Positions 31,720 to 34,603 of a stretch of DNA of 34,603 nucleotides are shown one piece after another. Source of the stretch: an uncultured Flavobacteriales bacterium. GTDB lineage: Bacteria > Bacteroidota > Bacteroidia > Palsa-965. How positions within the stretch are numbered: the stretch's first letter is position 1; each line of letters starts with the position of its first letter. Location of the stretch: positions 1 to 34,603 of the forward strand of contig CALJIF010000036.1 in the NCBI GenBank assembly GCA_937974275.1. Reading direction: 5' to 3'. The notes under the pieces are model-generated. The model was not told the origin of the DNA. It saw only the letters and a list, made by a program, of their open reading frames with translations, and searched no databases. A program made the position numbers and the translations under genes.

Positions 31720-32397
31720 ATGAAACAAACCGTGTTCATGATTTTAATGTTGAGTTCGTTACTGATGGTGGGTCAGGAACGCGCGCCGGTGCAAGCGCAA
31801 CCGGATTCCACGTTGAAAGCGTATAAAGATTCATTACAACATATTGTAACCTATCACAAAAATGGTGGCATAAACGAAGATTATTACAAGTCTTCTAACG
31901 GTGATAAAATCGGATCGTACAAACGTTACACCCGTTACGGCAAGTTGTACATCACGGGTAAGTACAATGAAGGCATGCCTGCAGGAGTTTGGTATTACTA
32001 CTCTGCGGACACTTCGGGAAAACTGGTACAGGCTTTAGATTTCGATAAGCACAAAGAACTTTATGTGGACTCACTTCGCGTTCCGCAATTGTTTTGTGGG
32101 CCCCGTTTTTTCGGTGGGAATATGATTCAAATGGATTATATCCAAAAACGGTTGCGTACTGATTTTACTGCTGAAGAACGCGAAAAATATAAAGGTCAAT
32201 CTTTCACGGTATCATATACAGTTGACGCAACAACATTAAAACCAATTCTCATTACGCCGGATCAAACCTATTTGTCACCCGACATGGCGAAACGGTTTAT
32301 TCAAATCGTGAAAGACATGCCGGCTTATTTGCCTCCCGTATGTCGTCCGGGATCAGAACCGGTTTGGAGAACAAATGTGGTTTTCTATTTTCCGTAG
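31720..32397 (+). CDS. Exported protein with MORN-like segment and TonB-like C-terminal domain
   Basis: A 225-residue exported protein. The signal peptide covers about residues 1-20 (MILMLSSLLMVGQ). Residues 45-105 contain strand-turn units similar to MORN or toxin-antidote repeats (YHKNGGINEDYYKSSNG, GKYNEGMPAGVWYYYS). Residues of about 160-225 resemble the TonB C-terminal fold: FTVSYTVDA, a middle helix AKRFIQIVKDMPAYLPP and a last strand VWRTNVVFYF. Proteins pairing these segments occur in Bacteroidota, but the role is unknown. Its stop TAG overlaps the GTG of recQ by one base. Confidence 0.72.
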   Translation: MKQTVFMILMLSSLLMVGQERAPVQAQPDSTLKAYKDSLQHIVTYHKNGGINEDYYKSSNGDKIGSYKRYTRYGKLYITGKYNEGMPAGVWYYYSADTSGKLVQALDFDKHKELYVDSLRVPQLFCGPRFFGGNMIQMDYIQKRLRTDFTAEEREKYKGQSFTVSYTVDATTLKPILITPDQTYLSPDMAKRFIQIVKDMPAYLPPVCRPGSEPVWRTNVVFYFP

Positions 32398-34307
32398 TGC
32401 AGGACATTAACCACATATTAAAAACATATTGGGGCTACGATCAATTCCGACCGCTGCAGGAAGATATTGTTCGAAGAATTCTTGAAGGTAAAGACACCTT
32501 GGCATTGCTTCCAACCGGAGGCGGTAAATCAATATGCTTCCAGGTTCCTGCATTAGCGATGGATGGTATTTGTATTGTCGTGTCGCCGCTTATTGCGTTA
32601 ATGCAGGATCAGGTTCAAAACCTTGTGCGTCGTGGTATTAAAGCAGTGGCTATTACCGGCGGCATGAGTAAAAAAGAAATTGATGTGGCCTTCGACAATT
32701 GTGTTTACGGGCAAATCAAGTTTCTGTATTTATCGCCGGAACGCTTGCAAACGGAACTAGCGCGTGTGCGAATTGCGCGCATGAAAGTAAATTTCTTTGC
32801 AGTTGATGAAGCACATTGTATTTCGCAATGGGGCTACGACTTTCGTCCACCATATTCACAAATTGCAGAAATACGCGAATTACACCCCAACGCACCGGTG
32901 CTCGCACTTACGGCTACCGCAACACCGCAAGTTGCGCAAGATATTATGCAGCGACTCGCGTTTAAGAACGGACAAGTTATTCAATCGTCTTTTCGTCGCG
33001 ATAATCTGGCCTACGTTGTGCGTGAAACTGATGATAAACTCGGGCAATTACTTAAAGTTGCAAAAGCGGTAAAAGGCTCCGGTGTTGTATATGTGCGCAA
33101 TCGCAGAAAAACGGGAGAGATCGCGTTATTTCTTCATCAGCAAGGAATTCCTGCTACGTTCTATCATGCAGGATTGCCCGCTGCAGAGCGCGCTTCACGA
33201 CAACAATTGTGGTTGGATAATGCAGCACAAGTGATGGTAGCCACCAATGCATTCGGAATGGGTATTGACAAACCCGATGTTCGTTTTGTTGCACACATGG
33301 ATTTGCCCGACAGTCCTGAAGCGTACTTTCAGGAAGCAGGGCGCGGTGGTCGTGACGGAAAAGATGCCGGCGCAATTCTATTCTGGCATAAGCGCGATTT
33401 GGATGAATTGCAAAAGCAACTGGAACAATCATTTCCGCCAATAGATGAAATTCGAAAAGTGTATCAGGCTATCGGCAATTTGTATCAAATTCCGGTAAGC
33501 AGCGGCTTTGGACAAACTGTGGTGTTCGACATGAAACACTTGTGTGATACGTACAAATTAGATCCGATACTTGTTTTTCATTCGATGAAAACGTTGGAAC
33601 GCGAAGGCTACATTACGTTCACCGATGCTATTTATCAGCCTTCACGAGTAATGATTACCGTTAGTAAAGAAGAATTGTATCGTTACGAAGTGGCACATCC
33701 CGAACACGAGCAGTTCATCAAGTTAATTCTACGCATGTACGGTGGCATGTTCGAAGGATTTGTGCGCATTAAGGAATCTGAAATAGCACCACGACTCAAT
33801 ACTAACGAATTGAAGGTAGCCGCTATTTTCAATGACCTGATGAAAAAAGATTTGCTGCATTACCAGCCGCAAACCGATCGACCTTTATTAACTTTCACGG
33901 CTCCTCGCGCCGATGCCAAGTCATTGTATATCGCACCGGAAAACTTAGCCTTACTGCGAAAAACTGCGCAGTCGCGCATTGATGCCATGTCCCTGTTTGT
34001 GCAAGACACGACTACTTGTCGTCAACAGAAATTGTTGGCTTATTTCGGGGAACAGGATGCACCGGTCTGCGGCAAATGTGATGTCTGCAAAAAGAAAACA
34101 GAATCGGAACGCAAACAAATACGCGTTCAACTACGCGATGACATTTTGAATACCATCGCACAACAGCAGCTTACACTCAACGATTTCAAAATACACTTTC
34201 CTTCTGTGGAAGAGAAAGAACTATCCTTTGTACTTCGTCAGTTGTTGGATCAGGGAATTATCAAGTTCAATCAGCAACGACAATTAATACTCGCTAACAA
34301 TGGCTGA
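32397..34307 (+). CDS. recQ: ATP-dependent DNA helicase RecQ, form with C-terminal zinc cluster
   Basis: A 636-residue RecQ helicase. I start it at GTG 32397, which overlaps the previous stop and gives VQDINHILKTYWGYDQFRPL; the ATG at 32340 would add 19 residues of unrelated sequence inside the upstream gene. Walker A is LLPTGGGKS, the DEAH box is VDEAHCISQWG and motif VI is QEAGRGGRDGK. The zinc cysteines 541, 558, 561 and 564 have the spacing of E. coli RecQ (C-x16-C-x2-C-x2-C), but they lie about 230 residues after motif VI rather than about 50. A winged-helix-like stretch lies between, and no HRDC domain is seen. Confidence 0.93.
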   Translation: MQDINHILKTYWGYDQFRPLQEDIVRRILEGKDTLALLPTGGGKSICFQVPALAMDGICIVVSPLIALMQDQVQNLVRRGIKAVAITGGMSKKEIDVAFDNCVYGQIKFLYLSPERLQTELARVRIARMKVNFFAVDEAHCISQWGYDFRPPYSQIAEIRELHPNAPVLALTATATPQVAQDIMQRLAFKNGQVIQSSFRRDNLAYVVRETDDKLGQLLKVAKAVKGSGVVYVRNRRKTGEIALFLHQQGIPATFYHAGLPAAERASRQQLWLDNAAQVMVATNAFGMGIDKPDVRFVAHMDLPDSPEAYFQEAGRGGRDGKDAGAILFWHKRDLDELQKQLEQSFPPIDEIRKVYQAIGNLYQIPVSSGFGQTVVFDMKHLCDTYKLDPILVFHSMKTLEREGYITFTDAIYQPSRVMITVSKEELYRYEVAHPEHEQFIKLILRMYGGMFEGFVRIKESEIAPRLNTNELKVAAIFNDLMKKDLLHYQPQTDRPLLTFTAPRADAKSLYIAPENLALLRKTAQSRIDAMSLFVQDTTTCRQQKLLAYFGEQDAPVCGKCDVCKKKTESERKQIRVQLRDDILNTIAQQQLTLNDFKIHFPSVEEKELSFVLRQLLDQGIIKFNQQRQLILANNG

Positions 34308-34603
34308 GCCTCTCAAAAATTTATTAAGTCGTGAATTTGTAAATAAGTTAGCACGTGATATTCGAAAAACCGGGAAGAAATTCGATGATGCGTCGTTCGT
34401 TAAAACAACTTTAAAAGACTGGAATCAACTCGAGTTAAAAGACCGCACCAATCGCATTGCTCACGGTTTCCATACATGTATTCCCGGTAACTATGAGCAA
34501 CAACTTCAGGTTTTGTTATCCGTTCATGATTCGTACAAAGGATTACCCGCATTCGTATTTCCTGCCTTCGTAGAGCATTACGGCATTGATTTCCCGGAAG
34601 CTT
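34300..34603 (+). CDS. AlkC/AlkD-type DNA alkylation repair protein, N-terminal fragment
   Basis: The first 101 residues of a gene that runs out of the window. It starts at ATG 34300, inside the last 8 bases of recQ, so the two are probably co-transcribed and coupled. MAEPLKNLLSREFV is the typical N-terminus of AlkC-like DNA glycosylases, HEAT-repeat proteins that remove alkylated purines. The rest (LELKDRTNRIAHGFHTCIP, LPAFVFPAFVEHYGIDFPEA) also fits that family. Pairing with recQ suggests a small DNA-repair unit. The catalytic region is not covered. Confidence 0.8.
   Translation, partial: MAEPLKNLLSREFVNKLARDIRKTGKKFDDASFVKTTLKDWNQLELKDRTNRIAHGFHTCIPGNYEQQLQVLLSVHDSYKGLPAFVFPAFVEHYGIDFPEA

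Overview
The window comes from a chromosome of a Bacteroidota (class Bacteroidia) bacterium of moderate GC. Three proteins end in type IX secretion (T9SS) sorting domains. Many exported proteins have lipoboxes or outer-membrane beta-barrel character. Start codons lack Shine-Dalgarno sequences and are instead preceded by the Bacteroidota -7 promoter element TAnnTTTG. I see no insertion sequence, phage gene, CRISPR array, tRNA or rRNA, and no gene-free stretch longer than about 210 bases, so this looks like ordinary chromosome rather than an acquired island.

Layout. 1-1.5 kb: the 3' end of uvrA and a LOG-family gene. 1.7-7.0 kb: a same-strand envelope cluster made of a beta-barrel with a dockerin-like tail, a protein with two cohesin-like sandwich domains and a SPOR-like domain, a paralogous barrel with an OmpA-type calcium-repeat linker and three SPOR-like domains, and a small proline-rich protein. 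7.1-8.4 kb: a saccharopine dehydrogenase (minus). 8.6-10.5 kb: a DUF423 membrane protein overlapping a T9SS cargo. 10.6-12.4 kb: a compact sulfur/redox cluster of rhodanese, thioredoxin, a rhodanese-thioredoxin fusion lipoprotein and an exported DsrE-like protein. 12.5-14.8 kb: rarA flanked by two small minus-strand genes. 14.9-19.2 kb: a three-gene envelope operon (lipoprotein, barrel-like protein, T9SS cargo with a repeat propeller). 19.2-26.7 kb: a mostly minus-strand block with an N-acetylglucosamine kinase-like gene, an orphan LuxR-type regulator, rnz, a small T9SS cargo, a STAS protein, pyrB, pyrR and three envelope genes. 26.9-34.6 kb: a lipoprotein and a small exported protein, a propeller-amidohydrolase, an exported protein with a TonB-like end, recQ, and the start of an AlkC-like DNA alkylation repair gene.

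Two regions best fit the idea of an under-described system. The first is 1705-7026, a possible outer-membrane to peptidoglycan tether in which SPOR-like domains stand where OmpA usually carries its own glycan-binding domain, with a possible dockerin/cohesin contact between adjacent gene products. The second is 10567-12373, where rhodanese and thioredoxin occur as separate leaderless proteins and again fused in a lipoprotein, followed by an exported DsrE-like protein. Their functions are inferred from domains and order only. A further regularity is that many -7 boxes lie 3-6 bases before the start codon, implying leaderless or nearly leaderless mRNAs. These boxes also settle several start codons that the longest reading frame would misplace.
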